A stretch of DNA of 64,000 bases, from positions 2,938,490 to 3,002,489 of the forward strand of contig NW_008705561.1 of NCBI RefSeq assembly GCF_000186865.1, given 5' to 3'. The translations under genes were made by a program, and so were the position numbers. Below, piece after piece: positions 9,391 through 19,105 of this stretch. The stretch is from Aureococcus anophagefferens. Taxonomy: Eukaryota; Sar; Pelagophyceae; Pelagomonadales; Pelagomonadaceae. The notes beneath the pieces were generated by a model that saw only the letters and a program-made list of their open reading frames with translations, ran no database searches and was not told the DNA's origin. Position 1 is the stretch's first letter; each line of letters starts with the position of its first letter.

Positions 9391-11176
9391 CTAACCGCTA
9401 TTACACCGCCGGAGGCTCGCCGAGTAGGCGCGGAGGAGCGCGGCGCCGAACTCGTCCGGGCTGATCTCGCCGTTGTGGTCGCTGTCCGCGCGCTCGAGGA
9501 TGTCGTCGACCGTGGCGTCGGAGATGCCCGGCCGGATGCGCTTGAGCGTGTCCCGCAGCTCCCCGGGCTGGATCGCGCCGTCGCCGTCGACGTCGAAGAA
9601 GGCGAAGGCGCAGGCCATCGACTCCCGGAAGGGGGCCTCCAAGAGGTATCGCCTTCCGTAGGCCTCCGCGAAGTCCTCCGCCGTGAGTTCGCGGCCGCGC
9701 TCGAAGAGCGCCTCGAAGGCCTCGCGCTCGCCGTCGCCGAGGAGGCCCGAAGCGCGGTCCGCGGCCTCGCGCGGCGTCGGCGCGCCGATGGCCTCGAAGG
9801 CCGCGGCGATGCCCGGCGCCTGGAGGGGCTTCGAGAAGTCGCCGCGGAGCGCGCCGCGGACGAAGCGGTCCGCGATGTGGCGACGCCGGCCCTCCCGCGA
9901 CCGGAATTCGAACTCGGCGGCGATGGGCACGTGGTCGGAGGGGTGCTGCTCGTCGGGGATGCAGCCGGCCGCGCGCGGCGCGTCGGGCACGGCGACGAGG
10001 CGCAGCGCCGCTTCGGAGTGCATGATGTAGTCCTACCGAGCACGACGGTGACGATTTTCCCCCCACCCCAAATCTCTCGAGACTCGTCACGGCCACGGGA
10101 CGCTGGTCGACGCGATCCTATTTCGCCTGAGCAACGTCGACGACGTGCTCCGCGTGGGCACGTCGACGGAGAAAAACAGGAGCGGGTGCACGGGCGCCGC
10201 CTCCAGGCGGCACGTCGCCTGCGCGACGGCGCGGATCTCCTCGAGCGACTCGGAGTTCCAGTCGCCGCCGACGATCGTCGCCTCGAGGGGGTCGACGCCT
10301 ACCGAGCACGACGGTGACGATTTTCCCCCCACCCCAAATCTCTCGAAGTTCGTCACGACCACAGGACGCCGGTCGACGCGGAAGTCGACGGCGAAAGCGC
10401 TGGAGCTCGTCCATGAGCTGGGCCACCTGGCAGAGCCGCACCGCGTGCTGCTCCCGGCTCTCCGGGTTCCTCGCCAGATGCGTCGAGATGAAGAGGCAGC
10501 GGTCGCCCGAGGGTTCGTAGCGGAGCAGACAGAGCAGCGCGCCGCGGTCGCGCGTCCGGCAGCCGTCGTCGTCGTAGTGGATGCCCCGGTGCGCCTCGAG
10601 GCTCCAGTCGTCCCTTCGCCACGCGACGCAGCAGCCGTCCGGCGAGCTCGACCGCGGCCGCTTGAAGAAGAGGCTCCCGTAGCCCTGGGCCTCGAGCGCG
10701 GGCCGCCAGAACGCGTCGTACTCGTCGACCTCGACGAGCGAGAGCAGCCCCGCGTCGAGGCGCCGGATCGTCTCCACGAGCTTGGGCCCGCGGACCTCGA
10801 ACGGAAAGTGCCGGCGGTCGATGTCCTCGACGCGGCGCACCTCGTCGTCGGTGAGGATGCCCCGGACGTAGTTCGGCCACCCGGCGTGCAGGAAGTTCCC
10901 GGCCTCGTCGCGCGCGCTGTGTTTTTTTGCAATTGCCACAGCTCTCGGGTCCTCGGAGCCCTGCAAAGCGCCGTAGAGGAACCAGGGCTCCGTGTTCGCC
11001 GCGTAGCGCTTCGCAAGGACATTGTATTGCGCTACTCTGAACGTCGAAAGGAGGCGCCGCGCCGGGACCGGCGGAGGCCACCGAGCGTGCCGCGCCAGGC
11101 AGCCCCTGTAGACCATCGTGTACGCAAGAAGCAAACGTTGGCTTCGCGCGCCAAAGCTGCCCCTCGCAAAGCGCAT
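9391..11176 (-). CDS. CCR4/nocturnin-like EEP nuclease with C-terminal EF-hands
   Basis: Exons about 11176-10380, 10298-10114 and 10032-9391 give about 540 residues. The endonuclease/exonuclease/phosphatase fold is read from FRVAQYNVLAKRYA, LLSLVEVDEYDAFW, LFISTHLARNP, IVGGDWNSES and the final DYIMHS...SDHVPIAAEFEF, which holds the catalytic Asp-His. After the nuclease come helices and two EF-hands, DVDGDGAIQPGE and DSDHNGEISPDE. CCR4/nocturnin enzymes shorten poly(A) tails or act on nucleotide cofactors; calcium control through the EF-hands is inference. The N-terminus is basic and could be a targeting peptide. Intron 10113-10033 is GC-AG (RI|DYIMHS). Intron 1 fits either 10379-10299 with one surplus C near 10390, or a donor at 10392/10389. 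The start lies only 42 bp from the divergent start at 11219. Confidence 0.75.
10033..10113 (-). repeat. 81-nt intron unit, copy 2 (in the CCR4/nocturnin-like gene)
   Basis: This GC-AG intron is about 93% identical to 10299-10379 (six mismatches in 81, the acceptor-side 48 nt identical). It contains the inverted pair CGTGACGA and TCGTCACCG around a G-rich core. It lacks a flanking target duplication but starts with the same GCGTCGACC as copy 1. Confidence 0.85.
10299..10379 (-). repeat. 81-nt intron unit, copy 1, flanked by a 9-bp direct repeat
   Basis: Same unit as 10033-10113. The perfect 9-mer GCGTCGACC (minus strand) lies at the donor (10371-10379) and again immediately after the acceptor TAG (10290-10298), as expected of an inserted element whose target copy became the donor. 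Confidence 0.8.
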
Positions 11177-11179
11177 GAT

Positions 11180-11187
11180 GGCAGCCC
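11180..11187 (-). promoter_or_regulatory. Start-proximal GGGCTGCC motif in a 42-bp bidirectional spacer
   Basis: GGGCTGCC on the minus strand, 3 nt before the ATG at 11176 and 31 nt before the plus-strand ATG at 11219. The spacer also holds TATATACC at 11200-11207. Confidence 0.35.
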
Positions 11188-11218
11188 AACGATTGTTGTA
11201 TATACCCTGAAAAAAACG

Positions 11219-14200
11219 ATGTACAAAGCCGTGGTGTTCGTGCTTGTTCTCGCCGCGCTCGTCGCGTTCGTCGCCTTCGAGTCGCACGTGGCGGCGATCT
11301 CGAAACCACGCGCCGCCGGCGACGCCGGCCCCTGGCTCGCGGCGCGCGAGGCGTCGGACGCCGTCGCGGCGTCCGAGGGCGGCGACGCGCCGCCGGCGGC
11401 GGTCGCCGCGTCGTCCGCGGCGCTCGACGACGACGAGGACGACCGGCCGCCCCTCGTCGCCGGCGCGCCGCCGCCCGAGGGCCCGCCGTGCGACGCGGCG
11501 CGCGTCCGCTACTGGGCCGGCGGCCTCCCGGGCGACGCGGCGCTCGTCGCGTCGGGCCGCGTGCCGCCGGCGACGGCGCCCGAAGCACCGCGCTACCTCA
11601 CCTTCGTGCCGGACCTCGGCGGCTGGAACAACGTGCGCCTCGGGCTCGAGAACGCGCTGGTCATCGCGCGGTCGTCGGGCCGGATTCTGGTCCTGCCGCC
11701 GCCCCAGACCTACTACCTCCTCGACGCGAGCGAGCGCCTGGGCCTCGAGGACCTGCTGCCCGCGCTCGTCGGCAGCCCGGACCGCGCGGCCGTCATCGCG
11801 GCCGCGGCCTTCGTCGAGGACGCGGTGCCGCGGCTGCGGCGCGAGGGCCGCTACGCGCGGCCCGCGGCGCGCGGCGGCGGTGCGCCCGGCCCGCCGCCGG
11901 CGAACGCGACGGCCTTTGTGCGCGGCTGCCACCCGACGCGCAAGGCGCCGGACAGCTGCTTCGGCTTCTACGATTGGCTCGAGGACGCGTTCGGCGACGG
12001 GGCACGAAAAGGGCGCGAAATTCCCAACTTCAAAGGCTCCTATCTCGGCCGGTTCCCACTCGTTTCGGCTGATTTTTCGACGAGCGATCATCCCTCGGAG
12101 AGTTCTCGAAGCGTGGATGTTTTCCTTTGAAACGCGCGCGCGCGGAACGCTCACGTTGAAGCGACGTTGAATCACCCGCCCAGGTTCGGGAACGGCTTCG
12201 CGCCGAACGTCGGCCGCGAGTGCCTCGCCTTCGGCGATCCGCCGGAGGCGCGCCTCGCCGCGGCCTGCGGGCCGCGGACGGCCGTCGACGGCACCCCGCG
12301 GGCGCGCATCGACGGCGACGCGCTCTTCGGCGGCCCGGACGCCGTGTTGCACGTCCGGTCGTCGGGCGCCGCGACGCACCACGCGGCGGCCGTGCGCGCG
12401 AACCGCGCGGCGGCGCTGCGCGGCGAGGCCGTCAAGCCCATCGAGCAGAACGCCCTGGGCCGCCTCCTCGCGCCGCCCTGCGCCTACGTCGTCCACGGCG
12501 ACGCGGCGACGGCGAACTTCTACAAGCGTCTCGTCCGCGACTTGGTCCGGCCCTCGGAGCGCGCGACGTGCGCGGCGCTGCGCGTCGTCCGCTGGCTGCG
12601 GGGCGTGCGAAAGCGCGGGGGCACGTTCTCGTCGGTCCACGTGCGGTCGACGGACTTCCAGTACGCCGAGGGCCGCGCGGACTGGGCCGTCGTGTCCCGC
12701 GCGCTGGCGCCGCGCGAGCCCGTCTTCGTGGCCACGGACGACGACACCGGCGCCGTCGCCGCGCCGCTGGAGCGCGCGGGCCACGCCGTCTTCACGCTGG
12801 CGCCGCTCGTGCGGGCGGCCCTCGGCGGGACGCGGCCGAAGCGCGCGACGCACTGGCCGGACAAGAAGGTCCTCGACGCGCTCAAAGCCGTCAAGCGCGC
12901 GGAGGTCGGCGTCGTCGACGCGCTGATCGCGGCCGAGGGGCGCACCTTCACGGGGGCCTGGTTCTCGACGTTCACGGGCTTCATCCACCGCGTCCGGGGC
13001 TACCGGGGCTACGCGGACAACAGCTCCTTCTTTAGCGCCGCGGGCCGCTGGGCCGCGTTCCAGGGCTTTGAGGCGCCGCGGACGCCGCTCTACATGCGCG
13101 AGTGGCCCGCGGCCTGGCGGAATATCGACTCCGACGGCGACGCGGCGCCCTATCCCGGCGAGCGCGTCTTCGACGAAATCGACCCGGCGGAGGGCTACCC
13201 GACGGACGCCGTGCCGGAGGGGTTGTTGGCGCCGAAGCTCGAGGCCTGCGTTTTACCACAATCCATGCGCTACTGGCGTGCGCCCGGGTCGGGCGCCGCG
13301 GATGCGCGCCTGCTCCGGGACCCGGAGGCCGTGCCGCGCCTCGCCGGCGACCGCTTCTTGACGTTCGTGCCGGACCTCGGCGGCTGGAACAACGTGCGCC
13401 TCTCCTTCGAGAACGTGCTCGTGCTGGCGCGGTCCACGGGGCGCACGCTCGTGCTGCCGCCGCCCCAGACCTACTACCTGCTGACGAACTGCAAGCGGAA
13501 CTGCGTCTTCGGCTTCGACGACTTCCTCCCGGCGCTCCTCGACGTCGACGATTTGGTGATCACCGCGGCGGCCTTCTTCAAAGACGCGCTCCCGGCGCTC
13601 CACGCCGCGGGGCGGCTCCGAAGGCCCGCGCGGCGCGACGACGGCGGGTCGCCCGTCGCCTGGCCGCCCGAGGACGCGCGGGTCGTCGACTACGCCGACG
13701 GCTGCACGCCGACGCATCTGGCGCCCGACTCGTGCTTCCCGGCCTACTTCTGGCTCGAGGACGCCTTCGGCCTGCCGGACCACATCCCGGACGTGGGCCA
13801 GCAGTGCGTCGTCTTCGGGGAGGCAAGGGCGCGGCGCCTCCGCGGCGACGGCTTCGTCGACGAAAGGCTCGACGACTTCTGCGCCGTCCGCACGTCCATC
13901 GCGCCCGGCGTCGAGCGGAGCCGCGTCGACGGCGACGCCCTCTGGGGCGACGCCGAGTCCGCCGTGCTCCACGTGCGGAGCTCCGGCGTCGCGACGCACG
14001 AGCACGACAAGTGGCGCGACAAGAAGGTCGGCCAGGGGGGACCGCAATTGGAGCCCGCGCGCATGGGAAGATTGCTGGCCCCCTGGTACGCCTACGTCGT
14101 CCACGCGGACCCGGCCGTGGCCAACTTCTACAAGCGCCTCGTGCGGGACGTCGTGCGCCTCGACGAGCCCCGCGTGACCTGCGCGGCCGCGGGCGTCGTC

Positions 14201-14875
14201 GCGTGGCTGAGGTCGGCCTACGGCGGCGCGTTCGCGTCCGCGCACGCGCGGCGCAACGAGTTCCAGTTCAAGGAGACGAACGCCCAGCTCGGGGCCGTGG
14301 GTTTGCGGGACGTGCTCCTGCGCGTCGCGCGGCCCGGCCAGGCGCTTTTTTTGGCGACGGACGAGAAGAACGCGTCGTTCTTCGACCCCGTGCGCGCGGC
14401 CGGGCGGCCCGTGGTGCTCCTGAGCGAGCTCCTGGCCTACGGGTCGAGCCGGCAAGACGGCGGCCGGCGGCCCGACGGCGCGCCCTGGCCGCCGCGGGAC
14501 CTCGCGGAGCGGCTGCTGGAGCTGAACGGCAACGAGCTCGGCTTCGTCGACGTGCTCGTCGCCTCGCAGGGCGCGACGTTCACGGGCTCCTGGTTCTCGA
14601 CCTTCACGTCCTTCATCCACCGCCTCCGGGGCTACGGCGGCTTCCGGGACGCCGACTCCTACTTCACGGCGCCGGACCGGTGGGCCGCGTTCCAGGGCTT
14701 CGAGAGGATCCGCTCGCCGCTCTACATGCGCGAGTGGCCGATGGCCTGGCGCGGCATCGACGGCGACGAGGAGGCGGCGCCCCTCCCCGGGGAGCGCGTC
14801 TTCGAGCCCGGCGTCGCCAAGGACGGCTACCCGACGGACCACCTCCCGCCGGCCGCGCTCTTGGCCGCCACTTGA
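11219..14875 (+). CDS. Tandem-domain O-fucosyltransferase-like glycosyltransferase, type II membrane protein
   Basis: Exons 11219-11988 and 12184-14875 encode 1153 residues. MYKAVVFVLVLAALVAFVAF is an N-terminal signal anchor. Two homologous catalytic units follow. Unit 1 (about 120-610) has LTFVPDLGGWNNVRLGLENA, a Pro-rich LVLPPPQTYYLL, FSSVHVRSTDFQY and FTGAWFSTFTGFIHR. Unit 2 (about 630-1150) repeats each landmark. GGWNN, the R-x-D/R-N-E basic motif and the S-T-F-T near the end fit the GDP-fucose O-fucosyltransferase superfamily. The acceptor is unknown; a Golgi lumenal location is inferred. Intron 11989-12183 is an introner. Both halves look intact, so the gene probably arose by internal duplication after which only unit 1 gained the introner. 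Confidence 0.75.
11989..12183 (+). mobile_element. Introner element A1, intron of the tandem glycosyltransferase gene
   Basis: A 195-nt GT-AG intron. The target duplication is decayed (GTTCGGCG at 11989-11996, GTTCGGGA at 12184-12191, six of eight). Removal joins LEDA|FGNGFAPN, matching the homologous LEDAFG of the second unit. The left end has lost the usual GGCAGGACAAGAG sequence, and the divergence suggests the oldest copy in the window. Sense orientation relative to the other A copies. Confidence 0.9.
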
Positions 14876-14955
14876 GGTAGATGTTTGAGCAAGTTTGCTG
14901 GCTTCTTGCCGTTTTTTGCTGGCGTCGTCACCCTGGTGAAGAGCCCCGTGCTTCG

Positions 14956-16731
14956 ATGGAAGCCCCCATTGTGGAAGACCCGTCGGCGGCCGCGGCCACG
15001 TCGCGGCGGCCGCGCGCCGCGCTCGCCGCCGCGTGCGTGTGCACGCTGCTCGTTTTCTGCGCGCGCATCGACGGGCTGCCCCGGGCGGCCCTCGCCAGCG
15101 GCACCAACGCGCTCACCTTCGACTGCGAGTCGCCCGCGGCCGAGCTCGTCTGCGCCGCGGCGCTCTCCGGCGCCGAGCCGGGCGCGACCTACGAGCTGAC
15201 CTTCGTCTACCGGCGCAAAGGCGCGCCGGCCGCGCTGCGGAGCCGCCCACTGAACGCGACGGCGGACGCGGCCGGGTCGCTCTCCGGCCACCTCTTCCGG
15301 CTCCGCGCGCGCGCCGCCTACCGCGTCGAGGCGACGGCGCTGCGCGGCGCGCGCGACATCCGCGCGTCGTCCACGCTCGTCGCGCCGGCGTTCCGCGGCG
15401 GCGCGACGTTCGACGGCACCGACCGCTTCGCGACGAAAGTCGACGGCAACGCGTCGGCCCTCGAGCTCGTGCTCATGGGCGCGACCGTCGGGGACGTGGC
15501 GTCCGACGGCTGGCGCGGCCTCGTCGCGGTGGACGCCGAGGGGTACGTGGTCTGGGGCCTCGCGAAGAACGCGTTGTGCGCGTTCGCGAAGCTCGAGGAC
15601 CACCGCTTCGTCGTCAGCTCCGTGCCCGCGATGGCGGGCGCGCAGCCCGAGTGCGCGTCGCAGAGCGTCTTTCGGGACGGGCGGTCCCTCACTTCCCGCC
15701 TCGAGGTCTTCGCGCCGTCGGGCGGCCTCGCCGGCGGCGTCTTCGCCGAGGCGTGCGTCGGCGAGCCGAAGAATTATAGAAGCCTGTCCCACCTCGTCGC
15801 GCCGTCCGTCGCCCTGAAGGAGGAGTCGATACTCACGGTCGAGAGCCGCGTCGAGCTCTACGAGTCCGGCGTCGTCGTCCAGAAGGCCGCGACGAGGGCC
15901 GCGCGCGTCGACCGCGTCGTCCGCTGGGTCCCCGGCAATGACGCCGTCGCGACGGTCGTCGACCTCGCGTCGACCTTCCCCGCGGGCGCGACGCGCGACT
16001 ACGAGCCGGCGACGATCTTCGAGGAGAACGACCTCACCTGCGACGGCGGCGAGCTCAGCCGCCACGTGCCCTACTGGATGCACGCGGACGGCGTCTACGA
16101 GACCGCGGCCGGCGGCGTGCTCGTGTCCGTCCGCAACTTCAACGCCGTCGCGCTCTTCGACGCAAACGGCGGGCTCGCGTGGACCCTCGCGGCGCCCCAC
16201 GGCGGCTCGGGCGGCGTCGCGTCGAACTTCACGTTCGCCGACGATGCCGAGGCCTTCTACGCGCCGCACGCGCCCGTGCTCTCGGCGGACGGAAACCGCC
16301 TCTACGCCGTCGACGACGGCACGGCGCGGCCGGGCTGCGCGAAGCAACGGGACCACGTCTTCGTCCAGTGCTGGTCGCGCGCGGTCGCCTACGACCTCGA
16401 CTTCGACTCGATGACGGCGGCGCTCGCCTGGGAGGTGGAGCTGCCCGAGGGCTTCGGCGAGGACGGTTTCGCGGCGGCGGACGCCTACAACCCCGACGGC
16501 GGCCGCGTCGTGCCGCTGGCGACGCCGGGCTACGTGCTCGTCGCCTTCGGCAACCTCCACGACAACGCGCGCGACGCGGCCTTCGGCCAGGACTCCGTCG
16601 TGCTCGTCTACGACGAGGTCGCGGCGCGCGTCGTCTTCGAGCTCCGGGCGCCGCGGAGCCACTGGCTCGCGGGCGACTTCACCTTCGAGGCCGTCGGCAG
16701 CATCGCGGGGGAGGCGAGGCACCGCGTGTAA
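14956..16731 (+). CDS. Arylsulfotransferase-like beta-propeller protein, membrane anchored
   Basis: Starting at 14956 (MEAPIVEDPS) the product is 591 residues; the frame is open back to 14881. RAALAAACVCTLLVFCARID is a membrane anchor near residue 25-45. The lumenal part is propeller-like with LVAVDAEGYVVWGL, VPYWMHADGVYETAAGG, LVSVRNFNAVALFDANGGLA and PHAPVLSADGNRLYAVDDG. The pattern H-A-D-G-V followed by SVRNFNAV and W-T-L resembles the arylsulfotransferase family (ASST/Arylsulfotransf_2). Those enzymes move sulfate between phenolic donors and acceptors; the substrate here is unknown. It follows the glycosyltransferase gene by 80 bp on the same strand and converges on the next gene with 14 bp between stops. 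Confidence 0.6.
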   Translation: MEAPIVEDPSAAAATSRRPRAALAAACVCTLLVFCARIDGLPRAALASGTNALTFDCESPAAELVCAAALSGAEPGATYELTFVYRRKGAPAALRSRPLNATADAAGSLSGHLFRLRARAAYRVEATALRGARDIRASSTLVAPAFRGGATFDGTDRFATKVDGNASALELVLMGATVGDVASDGWRGLVAVDAEGYVVWGLAKNALCAFAKLEDHRFVVSSVPAMAGAQPECASQSVFRDGRSLTSRLEVFAPSGGLAGGVFAEACVGEPKNYRSLSHLVAPSVALKEESILTVESRVELYESGVVVQKAATRAARVDRVVRWVPGNDAVATVVDLASTFPAGATRDYEPATIFEENDLTCDGGELSRHVPYWMHADGVYETAAGGVLVSVRNFNAVALFDANGGLAWTLAAPHGGSGGVASNFTFADDAEAFYAPHAPVLSADGNRLYAVDDGTARPGCAKQRDHVFVQCWSRAVAYDLDFDSMTAALAWEVELPEGFGEDGFAAADAYNPDGGRVVPLATPGYVLVAFGNLHDNARDAAFGQDSVVLVYDEVAARVVFELRAPRSHWLAGDFTFEAVGSIAGEARHRV

Positions 16732-16745
16732 CGTTTTTTGCCGGG

Positions 16746-17660
16746 TTACCCGTCCGGCGTCGCGCCCGCGGCGACCTGCCCCAGGAGCCACTGGACGAAC
16801 CAGGCGCGCGCGGCCAACGCGGCGACCCTCGCGCGCCGGTCGCGCCGGCGGCAGACGCGGGCGACGGCGTCGACGAGGCCGTCGAAGGACGACGAGTCCA
16901 GGTTCGTCTCCGCCACGCCGAGCCCGGCCCGGCGGATCCCGAGCGCCGTCACCGGCCCGTGGGCGACGACGTCGACGCCCGCGAACGCGTCGAGGTCGCA
17001 GGCCGCCGCCAGGGCGTCGATCTCCGCCGTGCTCGTCACGGCGACGACGTCGACGGTCCCCGCGCGGATCGCGCCCGCGGCGACGCCGTCGGCCGTCGCC
17101 CGCGTCTCGTAGGCGTCGACGCGCGCGACGCGAAAGCCCGCGGCGGCCAGCGCGTCGCAGAACTCGGGGACGACGGGCGGCTCGACGAGCGGCGGGACGA
17201 CGCGCGGCACGGGCGCGCAGACGACCGTCGCCGCGCGCGCTTCCGGAGGCACGCGCGCCGCGAGCGCCGCGACGAGCCCCTTCGGCGACGGGTCCTCCGG
17301 CGACACGACGTCGCCGACGCCCGCGGCGTCGAGCGCCTCGCGGTCCGCGCCGAGCGCGTAGCACGGCAACGCCCGGACGCGCTCGGGGGCCGCGGCGAGC
17401 GCCGCCTCGACGCCGCGGCGCGACGTGAACGCCACGATATCGACCGGCCCGCGCAGCGCCGCGCCGAGCGCCGCGAGGTCCGCGCCCTCCAAGTGGCTCG
17501 TGGCGATCGTCGCGCCGCGGCGCACGTCCACGTCATCGAGTCGCGCCAGCTTCGCCGCGAGGCGCTCGGCGTACGCCGGCGGCGACGTGATCAGCACCCG
17601 TTGCCGCTGCCTCGCGCACGCGCTTGTCGCGAGCAGCGCGAGCAAGAGCCGCTTTCGCAT
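16746..17660 (-). CDS. Uroporphyrinogen-III synthase-like (HemD family), plastid-type presequence
   Basis: Using the ATG at 17660 the product starts MRKRLLLALLATSACARQRQ, a signal-peptide-like leader of the kind algae with complex plastids use. The rest follows HemD: VLITSPPAYAERLAAKLA, VDIVAFTSRRGVEAALAA, a mid-region PEDPSPKGLVAALAA, VDVVAVTSTAEIDALAA and VVAHGPVTALGIRRAGL. HemD closes hydroxymethylbilane to uroporphyrinogen III on the heme and chlorophyll path. HemD sequences diverge strongly, so I rely on motif order. Another minus frame (17793-17533, MDLDALAYEEEALTDIVLAE) overlaps the start and also looks coding; it could be an upstream exon or a separate coil protein. Confidence 0.65.
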   Translation of the reverse strand: MRKRLLLALLATSACARQRQRVLITSPPAYAERLAAKLARLDDVDVRRGATIATSHLEGADLAALGAALRGPVDIVAFTSRRGVEAALAAAPERVRALPCYALGADREALDAAGVGDVVSPEDPSPKGLVAALAARVPPEARAATVVCAPVPRVVPPLVEPPVVPEFCDALAAAGFRVARVDAYETRATADGVAAGAIRAGTVDVVAVTSTAEIDALAAACDLDAFAGVDVVAHGPVTALGIRRAGLGVAETNLDSSSFDGLVDAVARVCRRRDRRARVAALAARAWFVQWLLGQVAAGATPDG

Positions 17661-17953
17661 GCGCGAGACGCGCCGTGGCGAGGACGAGGCGACTTTCGGC
17701 AAGTTCGATGTCATGGTCGATGAGGGCCGCCTCCTCGGCGAGCACGATGTCGGTCAACGCTTCTTCCTCGTACGCGAGGGCGTCCAGGTCCATAAGACGA
17801 CGGTTGATTACGCAGGGTTGTGGTTCTTCACGAATTCAAGCGACGACGGTGATTGCGCAGGGGCGCCCGGGATTCAGCGGCAGAATTCAAGCCCATGCGC
17901 TTCGAATTGCCTTCTCGTGTTGAAGGTCAACTAAAGTTCAACCGAGACGCATG

Positions 17954-17961
17954 GGCAGCCC
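17954..17961 (+). promoter_or_regulatory. GGCAGCCC motif upstream of a start codon
   Basis: Exact copy 12 nt before the ATG at 17974; the only one of nine intergenic copies in the inverse orientation relative to its nearest gene. Confidence 0.3.
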
Positions 17962-17973
17962 AAACACCGCCTG

Positions 17974-19002
17974 ATGGACGACGACGGCCTCGCGGCGCCG
18001 CCGGCGAACGCGAGCGCCTACGCCACCTTCGTGCAGTACGGCGACGTGCGCTCCGCGTCGACGTTCCAGTTCATGGCCGTCTGCCTCCTGGCCCACCTCG
18101 CCCACGGCCTCGGCACGTCCTCCCGGCGGCGCGTGGCCTGCCGCTTCGCCGGCGACGTCACGGCGGCGTCCCTCGCGACGCTGCGGCGCGGCGAAACCGC
18201 CGGCGACGACGTCGTCGTCGTGAAGACGCACCGGCTCAACGGCGTCGGGCGGACGTGCGTCGACGGCTGCGATCCGCGGGCGCCGCGGTGGGGCCGCGCG
18301 GCGCCGGCGCCGGCGCCGGCCGGCTACGCCGTGCCCGCGTCGCTCCTCTTCGTCTCCGTCCGCGCCGGGTCCGCGCGGGCCCAGCTCGCGGCCGCGGGGC
18401 CGCTGCCTCCCGCCATGCGGCTCGCGGCCGTGCAGCGCTACGAGACGCTCGAGCGCGGCGGCCTCGCGGCGCTCGACGCCTACGCGCCGCTCTTCCCCGC
18501 CGTGGCGCCGGCGCGCTTCGCGCTCCTGCGCGAGTACCTCGGCCACTGGCAGATTTTGAGACGGTGCTGCGGCGTCCAGGCGTCCAAGGCGCGGACGGAC
18601 GCGCTCCACGGCCTCCCGCCGCGGCGGCCCGACGCCTGCGCCGGCCGCGACCTCGACGCCGTCGAGGAGGCGCTCTTCAACACGTCGCTCTGGCGCTGGC
18701 GCTTCGCGGACGCGGGCGGCGACTTCTTCCCGGACGAGCGCGCGAGAGTGCGCCGCGGCGTCTGCTGCTACTCGACCGTCGCCCTCCGCAACGGCGCGGG
18801 CTTCCGGGGGAAGTGGCGGCCCGACGCCGACGCCGCGGCCTACCTCCGGGCCCACGGCGACCCGCGCGACGCGCCCGCGGACGCGGACGCCGCGTGCCGC
18901 CACCGCAACTTCCAGTCGACCCACGCCGACCCCGTCAAGTGCCTCGGCGCCGACGGGCGCGTCGCGGCGTGCCCCAGGCGGGAGCGCGCTAAGGTGTCAT
19001 GA
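17974..19002 (+). CDS. Sulfotransferase-like protein
   Basis: 342 residues in a single exon. VQYGDVRSASTFQFMAVCLL looks like the 5'-phosphosulfate-binding loop of sulfotransferases (R-S-x-S-T followed by a hydrophobic helix), and DVVVVKTHRLNG matches the K-T-H segment that follows. The centre has LREYLGHWQILRRCCG. Sulfotransferases move sulfate from PAPS to sugars or small molecules. There is no clear signal peptide with this start, so either it is cytosolic or an upstream exon is missing. The C-terminal 80 residues are Asp/Ala/Arg-rich. A related KTH motif occurs in the fusion gene at 26.5-30.9 kb. Confidence 0.6.
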   Translation: MDDDGLAAPPANASAYATFVQYGDVRSASTFQFMAVCLLAHLAHGLGTSSRRRVACRFAGDVTAASLATLRRGETAGDDVVVVKTHRLNGVGRTCVDGCDPRAPRWGRAAPAPAPAGYAVPASLLFVSVRAGSARAQLAAAGPLPPAMRLAAVQRYETLERGGLAALDAYAPLFPAVAPARFALLREYLGHWQILRRCCGVQASKARTDALHGLPPRRPDACAGRDLDAVEEALFNTSLWRWRFADAGGDFFPDERARVRRGVCCYSTVALRNGAGFRGKWRPDADAAAYLRAHGDPRDAPADADAACRHRNFQSTHADPVKCLGADGRVAACPRRERAKVS

Positions 19003-19105
19003 CGAGCGCGCCCCGCGCGCGGCGCTAGACCACACCCGTCCGTCCCTCGAGAGGAAAAGGCCGCGCACGCGCGCGCGCGATCGGCTGGGCGGCGGACCAC
19101 GGTCG

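Noticed and set aside
11200..11207. TATATACC as a TATA box for the gene at 11219
   Set aside because: It lies only 11 nt before the ATG, leaving no room for a normal start site; not reported as a separate promoter.
10400..12988. Very long open frames antisense to the tandem glycosyltransferase and other genes
   Set aside because: At this GC, stop codons are rare in shadow frames. Translations are Arg/Gly/Pro-rich with no motifs, while the opposite strand encodes recognisable domains.
17533..17793. Minus frame MDLDALAYEEEALTDIVLAE overlapping the HemD start
   Set aside because: It looks coding, but it overlaps the better-supported HemD-like frame and I could not find splice sites joining them. 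Kept as a note in the HemD entry rather than as a separate gene.
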